A stretch of 64,000 nucleotides of DNA from Planctomycetota bacterium (GTDB lineage Bacteria > Planctomycetota > SZUA-567 > H5-PLA8). Under the pieces are notes generated by a model. It searched no databases and was not told the origin of the DNA. It was given only the letters and a program-made list of their open reading frames with translations. The translations under genes and the position numbers were made by a program. Within the stretch, counting starts at the first letter, position 1. Each line of letters starts with the position of its first letter. Positions 1 to 8,257 of this stretch are shown piece after piece. The DNA lies in assembly GCA_027493525.1 (NCBI GenBank), contig JAOSKN010000002.1:1158288-1222287 (forward strand), given 5' to 3'.

Positions 1-115
1 GGTTCGCGGAGTGAATCTCGTCGTGGGGCAGCCGCCCGGTCACGAGCAGCTCTTTGACCTTGCGGTAGACGAGGTCCTTAAGCGTTTCGGGCCGGGTGAT
101 GGCGAGGGTGTCCAT
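1..115 (-). CDS. GntR-family transcriptional regulator, N-terminal fragment
   Basis: Only the first 38 codons are inside the window; the rest lies beyond base 1. Read from the ATG at 115, the peptide starts MDTLAITRPETLKDLVYRKV and continues into LLVTGRLPHDE. This is the start of a GntR winged helix-turn-helix: a first helix with a repeating hydrophobic pattern, then the 'I..G.L.PGE' turn. GntR/FadR-type repressors bind small palindromes and sense metabolites of the neighbouring pathway. The gene is divergent from the HpaB-type monooxygenase, and a perfect palindrome with shared promoters lies between them, which fits an autoregulated repressor of that gene. The family call rests on a short fragment; the effector domain is not visible. 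Confidence 0.6.
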   Translation of the reverse strand, partial: MDTLAITRPETLKDLVYRKVKELLVTGRLPHDEIHSAN

Positions 116-145
116 TGCGGTAGAAAAATCCTCGAAATGGGGAGC

Positions 146-193
146 TTGCCTCTTTCCTTGCATGTAGTATACTACATGCAACCTAGGGGTCAA
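146..193. promoter_or_regulatory. Overlapping divergent promoters with a 24-bp palindromic operator
   Basis: Bases 158-181 form a perfect 24-bp palindrome centred on GTATAC. On the plus strand TTGCCT (146-151), a 16-base spacer and TATACT (168-173) form a sigma70-like promoter towards the monooxygenase. On the minus strand TTGACC (193-188), 16 bases and TATACT (171-166) form one towards the GntR gene. Both -10 boxes lie inside the palindrome, so one bound repressor would block both genes. A further inverted repeat, CTAGGGG (183-189) with CCCCTAG (208-214), lies in the leader of the monooxygenase. The sequence is seen directly; repressor binding is inferred. Confidence 0.7.
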
Positions 194-245
194 ATGGTTT
201 TTTCAAGCCCCTAGATTCGAGACCAAGAGCCCAGGGGACGAACCG

Positions 246-1700
246 ATGCGAACCGGATCCGACTACCGAACTGCCTTGAACGACGGACGTTGCGTGTACG
301 TGGACGGCGAGCGCGTCAAGGGCGTGGCGGATCATCCGGCCCTGCGCGGCATCGTCCGCACCATCGCGGGGCTCTTCGACGCCGCGAACGATCCGGCGGA
401 GAAGATGACCTACGTGGCGCCGGAGACCGGCGAGCCCGCGAACAAGGTCTTCATGGTCCCGCGCAGCGCGGAGGATCTGGCCACGCGCCGCGCGGCGATC
501 CGGCGCTGGGCGCAGCGGACGCACGGCTTGGTCGGGCGCAGCCCGGACCACGTCGGGAGTTTCCTGGCTGGCTTCGCGGCGAACTCGGGCTTCTTCGATG
601 CCCCGAACCGCTCCTTCGGCGCGAACGTGCAGGCTTTCTACCGGAAGCTGCTGAAGGAGAACCTGTACCTCTCGTACGTGATCATTCCGCCGCAGACCGA
701 CCGGAGCAAGACGGCGCAGGGCCAGGAAGAGGCGTTCATGCAGGTCGGGGTGGTGAAGGAGCGCGACGACGGGATCGTGGTGCGCGGGGCGCAGATGCTC
801 GGGACCGGCGCGGCGGTCTCGGACTGGGTCTTCGTGAGCTGCATCGTGCCGATGAAGCCCGGGGACGAGCCGTACGCCAACACGTTCGTCATTCCGGCCG
901 GGGCGAAGGGGCTGAAGCTCTACGCCCGCCCGCCTTACGCGACGCACAAGCCCCGCGTCTACGACTACCCGCTTTCCACGCGCTACGACGAGTCCGACGC
1001 GCTGGCGGTCTTCGACGACGTCTTCGTGCCCTGGGAGCAGGTCTTCGTGTACCGCGACGTGGAGCGCGTGCGCGGGCAGTTCTTCGCCACCGCCGCGCAT
1101 GTGCTGGGGAACAACCAGGCGCAGATCCGCTTCACGGCCAAACTCCAGTTCCTGATCGGGCTCGCGAGGAAGATCGCGGCCACCAACCAGGTGGACGCCT
1201 TCCCGGGGGTGGTGGAGAAGCTGGGCGAACTGGCCTCCCTGGCCGCCATCGTCGAGGGCATGGAACTGGCCAGCGAGGCCGCCTGCACCATCGACAAGCA
1301 GGGCGTGGCGCGCCCGAACGGCCGCTTCCTGTACGGCGCGATGGGCCTGCAGTCGGAACTCTATCCGCGCGCGCTTCAGACGCTGCGGGACCTCTGCGGC
1401 GGCGGCTGCCTGCAGGTGCCGTCTTCGGCGGCGGAGCTGACCCATCCCGAGACCGCCGCGGACCTGCAGCGCTACGTCCGCTCGCCGGGCGTCAGCGCCG
1501 AGGAGCGCATCAAGCTCTTCAAGCTCGCCTGGGACCTGGTGGGGACGGAGTTCGGCGGCCGGCATCTGCAATACGAGATGTTCTACGCCGGCGCGCCCTT
1601 CGTGGCGAAGAACTACGCGTACCGCAATTACGGCTACGAGGAGGCCGTGGCGCAGGTGGACGCGTGCCTGGCCAGCTACGACCTGAACACGCCGACGTAG
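246..1700 (+). CDS. 4-hydroxyphenylacetate 3-hydroxylase (HpaB) family flavin monooxygenase, oxygenase component
   Basis: 484 aa, about the usual length for HpaB-type oxygenases, which use reduced FAD from a separate reductase to hydroxylate phenolic rings in the cytoplasm. The helical N-terminal part, the middle beta-barrel and the C-terminal helical bundle all seem present. The family motif GRSPDH is at about residue 97 and PPQTDRSK at about 148. By my alignment, two substrate-contacting positions of well-studied HpaB enzymes (Tyr of GRxPDY and His of LTH) are His102 and Tyr144 here, so the substrate may not be 4-hydroxyphenylacetate. No reductase gene (HpaC) is adjacent. The ATG at 246 follows AGGGG by 8 bases. 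Control by the divergent GntR regulator is likely from the shared palindrome. Confidence 0.85.
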   Translation: MRTGSDYRTALNDGRCVYVDGERVKGVADHPALRGIVRTIAGLFDAANDPAEKMTYVAPETGEPANKVFMVPRSAEDLATRRAAIRRWAQRTHGLVGRSPDHVGSFLAGFAANSGFFDAPNRSFGANVQAFYRKLLKENLYLSYVIIPPQTDRSKTAQGQEEAFMQVGVVKERDDGIVVRGAQMLGTGAAVSDWVFVSCIVPMKPGDEPYANTFVIPAGAKGLKLYARPPYATHKPRVYDYPLSTRYDESDALAVFDDVFVPWEQVFVYRDVERVRGQFFATAAHVLGNNQAQIRFTAKLQFLIGLARKIAATNQVDAFPGVVEKLGELASLAAIVEGMELASEAACTIDKQGVARPNGRFLYGAMGLQSELYPRALQTLRDLCGGGCLQVPSSAAELTHPETAADLQRYVRSPGVSAEERIKLFKLAWDLVGTEFGGRHLQYEMFYAGAPFVAKNYAYRNYGYEEAVAQVDACLASYDLNTPT

Positions 1701-1865
1701 GGCTTCGAACCGCAGTCGCCTTCCTATCGTATAAGGCTGGATTCCCGGGGCGGGGATGCCGCCGGATTCGTACCGGCTTCCGAAAGGACGCGCGGGTTCC
1801 GCGTAATACAGAAGCACGATTTACGTGCATCGGAGCCAGGCCGAATCGCCATGGCGCCGCGCGTA

Positions 1866-1895
1866 TTGTTTACCGCCCCTGCCGGGCGGTATACT
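1866..1895 (+). promoter_or_regulatory. Predicted sigma70 promoter with inverted repeat in the spacer
   Basis: TTGTTT (1866-1871) and TATACT (1890-1895) are separated by 18 bases and lie 35 bases before the ABC ATPase start. The spacer is almost entirely an inverted repeat, TACCGCCC-CTGCC-GGGCGGTA (1871-1891), with perfect 8-base arms. An operator for an unknown regulator is one reading; the repeat could also be a hairpin ending transcription from the monooxygenase gene, although no T-run follows it. Confidence 0.5.
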
Positions 1896-1929
1896 CGCGC
1901 GCCTAACCGGCCGCTGGACAAAAGCCCGC

Positions 1930-2880
1930 ATGATCCGCTGCGAACACCTCACGCGCTATTACGGCGGCTTTCAGGCCGTGATCGACCTCAACCTGGAGGT
2001 GCCGCGGGGCTCGATCTGCGCCATGGTCGGGCCCAACGGCGCGGGCAAATCCACGACCATGCGCATGCTAAGCACGCTGCTGGCCCCCACGCGCGGGCGG
2101 GCGACGGTGGGCGGCTTCGACGTGGTGACGCGGCGCGACCAGGTGCGGCAACTGATCGGCTACCTTCCCGAGACGTTCAGCTTTTACGAAGACATGCCGG
2201 TCGAGCGCTACCTTTCGTTTTTCGCCATGGCCTACGGCGTGGACGCGCCGATCGCACGGCCCCGGATCGCGGATTTCCTGGAACGGCTGGGGCTCGAGCA
2301 CAAGCGCGACGAGAAGATCGGCACGCTCTCTCGCGGCATGCGGCAGCGGCTGGGGGTGGCCAAGAGCTTCCTGCACGACCCGCAGGTGGTCTTCCTCGAC
2401 GAGCCGGCCAGCGGGCTGGATCCGGTGGCGCGCGCCGAGCTGCGCGATTTCCTGCGCTACCAGCAGCACCTGGGCAAGACGATCCTCGTGAGCAGCCACG
2501 TGCTGAAGGAACTCGCGGACTTCTGCGACTACATCATGATGGTCCAGGACGGGCGGCTGCGCGAATTCGGGCGGCTGACCGGGACGGACGGCGTGCTGGC
2601 GCGCTACAGCGGCCGCGAGCAGGGCGGGGTGCGGTACTCGATCCGCGTGCTGAAGGACGCGCCGCGCCTGGAGCTGTTCCTCGCCGAGCAGGACGGCGTC
2701 TCAGGGATCGTGCGCCGCTCGGACACGCTCGATTTCGAAATAGGTTCGGGGGAGGAACTGGCCGCCGCGCTGCTCTCCAGGATCGCCGCGGCGGGGTTCC
2801 AGGTGGTTCGCTTCGCGCCTGAAGAGCTGGACCTGGAAGGCGTCTATCGCCGCGCGGTGGGGGCCTCCAGCGACGAATGA
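1930..2880 (+). CDS. ABC transporter ATP-binding protein (GldA/ABC-2 type)
   Basis: 316 aa. It is the ATPase of an ABC-2 type transporter and powers the membrane protein encoded next. Walker A (GPNGAGKST) is at residues 34-42, followed by the GYLPE segment of the Q-loop region, the signature LSRGMRQRLG, Walker B with VFLDEPASGLDP, and the H-loop SSH. The C-terminal ~90 residues form an accessory domain common in this subgroup. The start was set at the ATG at 1930 because homology to the family begins at this methionine (MIRCEHLTRYYGG); an upstream in-frame ATG at 1825 would add 35 residues of low-quality sequence and precede the predicted promoter. The stop overlaps the permease start by four bases (ATGA), so the two are translationally coupled. 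Confidence 0.92.
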   Translation: MIRCEHLTRYYGGFQAVIDLNLEVPRGSICAMVGPNGAGKSTTMRMLSTLLAPTRGRATVGGFDVVTRRDQVRQLIGYLPETFSFYEDMPVERYLSFFAMAYGVDAPIARPRIADFLERLGLEHKRDEKIGTLSRGMRQRLGVAKSFLHDPQVVFLDEPASGLDPVARAELRDFLRYQQHLGKTILVSSHVLKELADFCDYIMMVQDGRLREFGRLTGTDGVLARYSGREQGGVRYSIRVLKDAPRLELFLAEQDGVSGIVRRSDTLDFEIGSGEELAAALLSRIAAAGFQVVRFAPEELDLEGVYRRAVGASSDE

Positions 2881-4766
2881 ACGTCTCCGAGACCGCGCTG
2901 CCCGAACCCGGGCCCGAACCGGCGCCCGCCGTGCATGAGCCGCACGCCGATGCGGCCCCGCCTGCCAATTCAATCGGCGAAGCGCGCACGATCTTCGACT
3001 ATCTGGGCCTGCCCTTTTACCACCGGCACGCCCCCAGTCCCGGTTCGCGCCGCGCCATGATCTGGGGCGTCTTCGGGCTGCTCCTGATCTTCTTCTTCCT
3101 GCACGCCGTGTACATGCCGTCCGAGAAGGGCTCGTTCCTGTACGCGATCCGGAATTCCAGCCTCTTCGGCGGCGGCGTGGGATTCCTGACGATCGAAGAT
3201 GGCTGCCGGACGATGTTCTCGGAACTGGTCGTCTTCGCGATCGTCTTCACCTGCATCCTGGCCCCGCTCTTCGCGGCGTACTCCTTCTCCAGCGAGCGCG
3301 TCACGGGCACGCTGGAATTCCTGCGGCTGTCGCCGATGCCCACGGTGGGCATCGTGCTGGGCAAGCTCTTTGCGCCGTCGGTCGCGATCCATGCGCTGGG
3401 TCTGCTCCTGCTGGCGCTGGCACTGCCCTTGGGCTTGATCGGCGGCGTGCCGGCGGGCTCGGTGTTCCTGAGCATGGCCATGGTCTTGCTCTCGGCGGTT
3501 ACGGTCAGCGCGGTGGGAGGGCTTTTGGCCTCCTCCACGGTGTCCTTCCGCGGATTCGGGGCCGTGGGCGGCCTGCTGGCCCTGGGCTTCATGCTCCATA
3601 TGCTGCCGTTTGCCTGCCTGGAGGAACGGAGCCTCGCCTTCGGGATGTACCTGTCTCCCTGGAGCGCCATGGACATAGAGGTCTGGAAGGAGTTTCACAG
3701 TTCCCGGCGCTACGTCGGACGCGACCCGTTGTGGTTCGGATCGAAGTCCCTGGCGCTGCTGTACCCCTTCCTGTTCCACGGCACAGCCAGCGGCCTGCTG
3801 ATCTGGGCGGCGGCCCGGCGGCTCGACCGGCCCGACCAGACGGCGCTGCCGCGGCTGGGCTGGTTGATCGGGTGGGGCCTGGTGACGCTGACGGCCATCG
3901 GCTTGCTCTGGAACGATACGAGCTACGGCCCTGCGCCTTTGGGGCAGGCGCGCCAGATGCAGTACCTGGCTTCCAGCGCGGTGCTCTTCTGGGGCGCGGC
4001 CGGCATTCTGGCGCTGATGATCCTCGACCATCCTTTCGACCACGACCTCGCCCTGACGGAGGCCTGCGAGAGGCTTTCGGGCGGCGCCGTCGACGGATCG
4101 CGTCCGCGGCGAAGGCTGGGGCACGCGCTGACGGTCGCGGGCATGGTCCTGCTGACCGGCGGGCTGCTGGTGTATTTGTTGGCGGGCTACCTCAAAGCGC
4201 AGCGACTCGCGGCGGTCCCGTGGTCGCTGATGTTCGCGCTGCTGGCGCTGGCGATCGTAGTCAGCCTGTTGGTGGTGACGGTCCTGGAGGCGAACGCGGT
4301 CCGGTTTCGCGGCCTGGGCCCGCGCCTCTTCGCCGGCTGGCTGGCGCTGGCGATCCTCGGCGCGATCCTGATCGCGGCGACGGTGGACTTCGAGAAGAGC
4401 CACCGCGCGTTCAGATATTGCATGAGCATCCGGCTGGCCGAGCTGCAACTGCCGCGGCATGGGACGGGCAATCCGGCGGCCTCGTCCAACCAGCGCAGGC
4501 AGGTCGATCGGCAGCTCAGCTATGCGCGCCAGTACATGGACTACGAATTCTACACGCAGGGCCTCGACACCATGGAGCAGGTGCTCGAGAAGCGCGGGGC
4601 GTACGACGAGGAGCCGCTGAAGTTCTTCCTGGACTACCATCCCAGTTCCGCGCTGCGCTACCCGTTCTTCTTCGTCCTATTCGTCGCGGCCCTGCTCTTC
4701 TGGCGCCACTGGGTCTACCGGCGGGTCGAGCGGGAGGCGCGCCGCGCGCTGGAGTCGTTCGCCTGA
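2877..4766 (+). CDS. ABC-2 type transporter permease, polytopic membrane protein
   Basis: 629 aa integral membrane partner of the preceding ATPase, joined by an ATGA overlap. A Pro/Ala-rich cytoplasmic N-terminus of about 60 residues precedes the first hydrophobic segment (IWGVFGLLLIFFFLHAVYM). Several further membrane spans follow in the first half, including a stretch with SSERVTGTLEFLRLSPM that is typical of ABC-2 permeases near the coupling helix. The second half has more membrane spans, a soluble segment of about 110 residues, and a last span (FFFVLFVAALLFW) near the C-terminus. The cargo cannot be told from sequence; exporters of lipids, polysaccharides or antibiotics share this plan. 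The gene ends convergently 21 bases from the next one. Confidence 0.85.
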   Translation: MNVSETALPEPGPEPAPAVHEPHADAAPPANSIGEARTIFDYLGLPFYHRHAPSPGSRRAMIWGVFGLLLIFFFLHAVYMPSEKGSFLYAIRNSSLFGGGVGFLTIEDGCRTMFSELVVFAIVFTCILAPLFAAYSFSSERVTGTLEFLRLSPMPTVGIVLGKLFAPSVAIHALGLLLLALALPLGLIGGVPAGSVFLSMAMVLLSAVTVSAVGGLLASSTVSFRGFGAVGGLLALGFMLHMLPFACLEERSLAFGMYLSPWSAMDIEVWKEFHSSRRYVGRDPLWFGSKSLALLYPFLFHGTASGLLIWAAARRLDRPDQTALPRLGWLIGWGLVTLTAIGLLWNDTSYGPAPLGQARQMQYLASSAVLFWGAAGILALMILDHPFDHDLALTEACERLSGGAVDGSRPRRRLGHALTVAGMVLLTGGLLVYLLAGYLKAQRLAAVPWSLMFALLALAIVVSLLVVTVLEANAVRFRGLGPRLFAGWLALAILGAILIAATVDFEKSHRAFRYCMSIRLAELQLPRHGTGNPAASSNQRRQVDRQLSYARQYMDYEFYTQGLDTMEQVLEKRGAYDEEPLKFFLDYHPSSALRYPFFFVLFVAALLFWRHWVYRRVEREARRALESFA

Positions 4767-4787
4767 AGCCTTTCCACGGCGGATTCC

Positions 4788-7700
4788 TTACTCCTCGAAC
4801 GACAGCTCCCCGAACCCTTCGGGGTTGTGGAAGCTGTGGCCGACCCAGGCCCAACTGCTGGTTTCGGCGGGTTCGGGCATGCGGTTGCGGCAGAGGTTGA
4901 CGCCCCAGAGCGCGCCCGGCTTGGGCGGCTCGGCGCCCAGCGAGTCCAGCGTCACCGCGCACTCGACGGTCCAGAATCCCTTGCCCTTGCTGACCTGCAC
5001 CTCGAACTCCGCGTTCCAGAGCGGATCGCGCCCGTCGCCGTCCTGGACCGTTCCAAGGCAGTTCACGATCAGGTGCTTGTAGGTCCGCTTGTCGCGGTTG
5101 GCGTCCAGGAAGACCTCGACCGAATCGTCCTTCCAGACGTCCCGGTCGCGCTCGATGGCGTAGGCCTTGAGTTCGCCGTACTTGGGCTCGCCGCAACGGA
5201 AGAAGAAGTACAGCCGCTTGCCGTCGCAGACCGTCTTGACGTGGGTCTGGACCGCCACGCGCACGCCGCGGGCGAGGTTCAGGAAGCCCGAGGTCTCCGG
5301 CGCGTCCCGCCAAGCCTCGTCGTCGTCCTTGCCGTCGAGTTTCGGCGGGGCCTTGACGAGGCGGCAGACGACGCGCCGCTGCTCTGCGGTCAACTGCCGC
5401 GGGAACATGGCCCACGCCGCGTCGAGCTTCCGCGCCTCGCGCCCGCCGCGCAGCGCGTCGATGTACTCGGCGACCTGCTCGCGCCACGGATCGAAGTAGG
5501 TCTTCGATTCGGCTTCGTTGTACACGCCGCCGGCCTCGGCGCCGGTCGAGAGGCCATGGTCCTTCGGATAGGACGGCAGGAAGTCCTCGATGGCCTTGAA
5601 GAACGCGCGGGCCTGCTTCGCGGCGGGAACCGCTTCGCCGGCCTTTTTCAGCTCCGCCTCGAGCAGCTCCAGGTAGCGGTGGTCGTCGATGCCTTCGCGA
5701 ACCGCCTCGAAATCCAGCGTGTTCAGGTAGCCCCCGGGGCAGGCGTAGGCCAGGGAGGTCATCTTCGGGTGCACGACCGGGAGCAGCCCGTCGCGGACTT
5801 CCCACGAATAAACCCATTGCCAGTGCCCGAGCGCCTTGCTCTTCCAGAGATAAAATCCGTGCGTCAGCCGGCTGGCGCCGCCGTTGTAGAGCCACAGGTC
5901 GGCGAGGCCCTCCACGATGCAGAGGTAGATCGAGTCGTCGCTCTTCTCCCAGGGATGGGTGGAGACGACGTCGAGCAGCGGCACGAGGGGCGTGTAAGGC
6001 CGCCCGAAACCGTCCTTGTCGCCCATGAGCGTGGTCATGGTCGGGAGGCCCTCGACCTGCCGGCAGAGCTTCAGGTACTTCAACGTGTCGCGGCGGTTGC
6101 GGTTCCAGGGGTTCAGTTCGGTCTCGCGTGGCTCGTCGAAGACCTGCACCACGGCGCGCACGTCCTTGGCTTCCATCCAGTCGCGGATCTCGGCGAGGAT
6201 CTGGAGCAGCGCCTTGTTGAATTCGGGACTGAATTCCACGAAGCCTTTGCGCATCAGCCCGTACTGGATCATGTTGGCGACGCCGCCGAGCATGTGCCGC
6301 CCGGTCATGCCGTATTTCTTGAGCGCCTCCACCTGGCGGTTCAGGTGCTTGAAGTCGAGCGTCACCTTGACCTGCTCCCGATTGTAAGTGGCCTCCGGCT
6401 TGTCGAGCGCGTAGCCGTTCATGCCGTGGTCGGCCCAGTTCTTCACCTCGGCCTCGAACGTCTGCTGCACGTACGGCTCGTGCTCGGGGAAGGCGCTGAG
6501 CATGTGGTTCGAGAAGGCGCCGTTGTTCCACATGCCGCATTCGGTCGTCGTCCTGGGCAGCTCGAAGGCGCGCACGCGGACGGCGAGCGGCAGCTCCAGC
6601 GCCTGGCCGTGCTCCGAGGCGATCGAGACGACGCCCTTGTAGACGCCGCTCGGAGTGCCCGGAGGGACGAAGAGCGTCGCCCAGTATTGAACGTTCCAGC
6701 CCTGCTTCAGGACCAGGTCCCGGTACGGCCGCACCAGCGACGGCACGGGCTCGTACTCGATGCCCTGGACCTGCTGCGGGAAGTACATCACGGTGCCGAG
6801 GGCGAAGGCCGATCCCGGCAGCTTGTGCGCGCCGCTGGAGAGTTCCCCGATCTCGATCTTCGTCGCGCCCAGGTCCCGCAGCGGGCGCAGCGCGAAGGTG
6901 AGCGGCTCGAACTCGTTGGGCGCGCAGGCCAGCTCGAGGCCTGCCGCCGGGTCGATGAGTTCCTGCGCGGACGGCTCATGGTTGGGGTAGACGCGGTACT
7001 GGTAATTGCGCGCGAACAGGCGGTAGCCGCGCGCCCGTTCGGGCTCCGCCGCCGGCGCCGCGGCGGGGTTCGGCGCATGCTCGCGGACGCGCGCGACGCG
7101 GTTCCAGAGCCGGTAGTCGGCCTCGCCGTAGAGGCACTCGACGAAGGCGCGGCCTTCCTCGGCATCGGCGAGGGGATAGACCCAGAGCGCGCGCACGCCG
7201 GCATGCTCGAAGCCCAGTTCGAGCGCGCCGCCGGCCGCCTGCGCCTCGAAGCGGTGCGCCTCGAAATACTTGCGGTGGTACTGGTCGAAGAGCGTGCGCG
7301 CGGGATCGAAATCCAGGTTCGCTCCGTAGTATTGCAGGTCGTAACTGAAGAAGAGCTCCGGCGTGATCTGGCGGTCCACGACCGTCTTGCCGCCGGCCAG
7401 GAGCTTGTAGGAGACCGAGCGCACGCCCTGCCAGTTCGTGCCGAACGCGACGGCCTGGACCTCGTAGGCGCCGTCGGGGAGATCGAGCCTGAAGCCCAGC
7501 TTCTCGCCTTCGAGCTGGTCGCCCAGGAGCGCGAAACTTTCCTGGAACTGCCGCCCGCGCAGGTTCTCGCCGCGGAGCCCGTAGCCGCGCGCGGCGTCGT
7601 AGAGCGTGCCCGGCCCGACCGGCGCGGCGGCCTCGAAGCGCTCGCCTTCCCCGAAGTCGAAGCAGCGGTACGCCGCGGCGCGCTCGAAGAGCTTCTGCGC

Positions 7701-8228
7701 CGCCAGCCTGGCCAAGCTGAATTCCACGGCGTCCGCGCGGCGGGGCATGACGAGGCGCACGCGCTTGAGCTTCGCCGCGTCGATCCGTTCTTCGCTCCCG
7801 TCGCGGTACAGGTTCCAGAGCGGCAGGGCGACGGCGTTCGCGCCCGGGTCGAGGTTCAGCGCGAAGACGGCGGGCTTGCCGCCGTCGTCGAGTTCGAAGC
7901 GCGCGGCGATGCGCGACTCGCCGGAAAGGTCCACGTCCGCGCGGAGCACGTCCATGCCGGCCAGGAGCGCGCCGTCGCCTTCCCAGAGGAGCGCGCCGGG
8001 ATCCTTCTCGCGGCCCGGCAGGCGCACGGCGAGCTTGCCCTCGCGCGCCTCGACGGCGGCTTTCTCGTGCAGCGCCTTCGCGGGGCCGGCGCCCTGCGCG
8101 TAATCGGCGAGGAGTTTCTCGCCGAGGACTTTGCGCTGGAGCAGCGGCCGGACCGGCTCGGCCGCGCGCGGCGTCGTGGCGGCGAGCGCCCCCGCGAGGA
8201 GCGCCGGCAGGATGAGCGTGCGTAGCAT
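4788..8228 (-). CDS. Secreted DUF4091 (GH123-like) protein with C-terminal CBM9-like domain
   Basis: 1146 aa. A signal peptide (MLRTLILPALLAGALAA) marks it as exported. The first ~540 residues look like beta-sandwich modules. Residues from about 560 to 900 resemble DUF4091, a TIM-barrel family related to glycoside hydrolase 123. The motif VFDEP contains the Asp-Glu pair that acts in GH123 N-acetylgalactosaminidases by substrate-assisted catalysis. From about 950 to the end lies a CBM9/DOMON-type carbohydrate-binding domain (PPKLDGKDDDEAW, then DDSVEVFLD). The start at 8228 was chosen for the signal peptide and for GGAAGGAACCTC before the ATG; the longer ORF to 8486 has no coding look. It lies 29 bases after the gene at 8258-10006, so the two probably share an mRNA. 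The glycan substrate is unknown. Confidence 0.8.
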   Translation of the reverse strand: MLRTLILPALLAGALAATTPRAAEPVRPLLQRKVLGEKLLADYAQGAGPAKALHEKAAVEAREGKLAVRLPGREKDPGALLWEGDGALLAGMDVLRADVDLSGESRIAARFELDDGGKPAVFALNLDPGANAVALPLWNLYRDGSEERIDAAKLKRVRLVMPRRADAVEFSLARLAAQKLFERAAAYRCFDFGEGERFEAAAPVGPGTLYDAARGYGLRGENLRGRQFQESFALLGDQLEGEKLGFRLDLPDGAYEVQAVAFGTNWQGVRSVSYKLLAGGKTVVDRQITPELFFSYDLQYYGANLDFDPARTLFDQYHRKYFEAHRFEAQAAGGALELGFEHAGVRALWVYPLADAEEGRAFVECLYGEADYRLWNRVARVREHAPNPAAAPAAEPERARGYRLFARNYQYRVYPNHEPSAQELIDPAAGLELACAPNEFEPLTFALRPLRDLGATKIEIGELSSGAHKLPGSAFALGTVMYFPQQVQGIEYEPVPSLVRPYRDLVLKQGWNVQYWATLFVPPGTPSGVYKGVVSIASEHGQALELPLAVRVRAFELPRTTTECGMWNNGAFSNHMLSAFPEHEPYVQQTFEAEVKNWADHGMNGYALDKPEATYNREQVKVTLDFKHLNRQVEALKKYGMTGRHMLGGVANMIQYGLMRKGFVEFSPEFNKALLQILAEIRDWMEAKDVRAVVQVFDEPRETELNPWNRNRRDTLKYLKLCRQVEGLPTMTTLMGDKDGFGRPYTPLVPLLDVVSTHPWEKSDDSIYLCIVEGLADLWLYNGGASRLTHGFYLWKSKALGHWQWVYSWEVRDGLLPVVHPKMTSLAYACPGGYLNTLDFEAVREGIDDHRYLELLEAELKKAGEAVPAAKQARAFFKAIEDFLPSYPKDHGLSTGAEAGGVYNEAESKTYFDPWREQVAEYIDALRGGREARKLDAAWAMFPRQLTAEQRRVVCRLVKAPPKLDGKDDDEAWRDAPETSGFLNLARGVRVAVQTHVKTVCDGKRLYFFFRCGEPKYGELKAYAIERDRDVWKDDSVEVFLDANRDKRTYKHLIVNCLGTVQDGDGRDPLWNAEFEVQVSKGKGFWTVECAVTLDSLGAEPPKPGALWGVNLCRNRMPEPAETSSWAWVGHSFHNPEGFGELSFEE

Positions 8229-8257
8229 GAGGTTCCTTCCGTGTCGTGGCCCGTGCG

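Noticed and set aside
158..181. 24-base palindrome as a terminator
   Set aside because: No T-run on either side that fits, and it lies between divergent genes with promoter boxes inside; an operator explains it better.
183..1817. 544-codon minus-strand open frame opposite the HpaB-type gene
   Set aside because: Arg/His/Val/Leu-rich shadow composition; the plus strand carries a clear family match with a ribosome site.
4827..8225. 1132-codon plus-strand open frame
   Set aside because: Antisense to the DUF4091 protein; no domain, and a Val/Ala/Arg/Leu pattern expected of a shadow.
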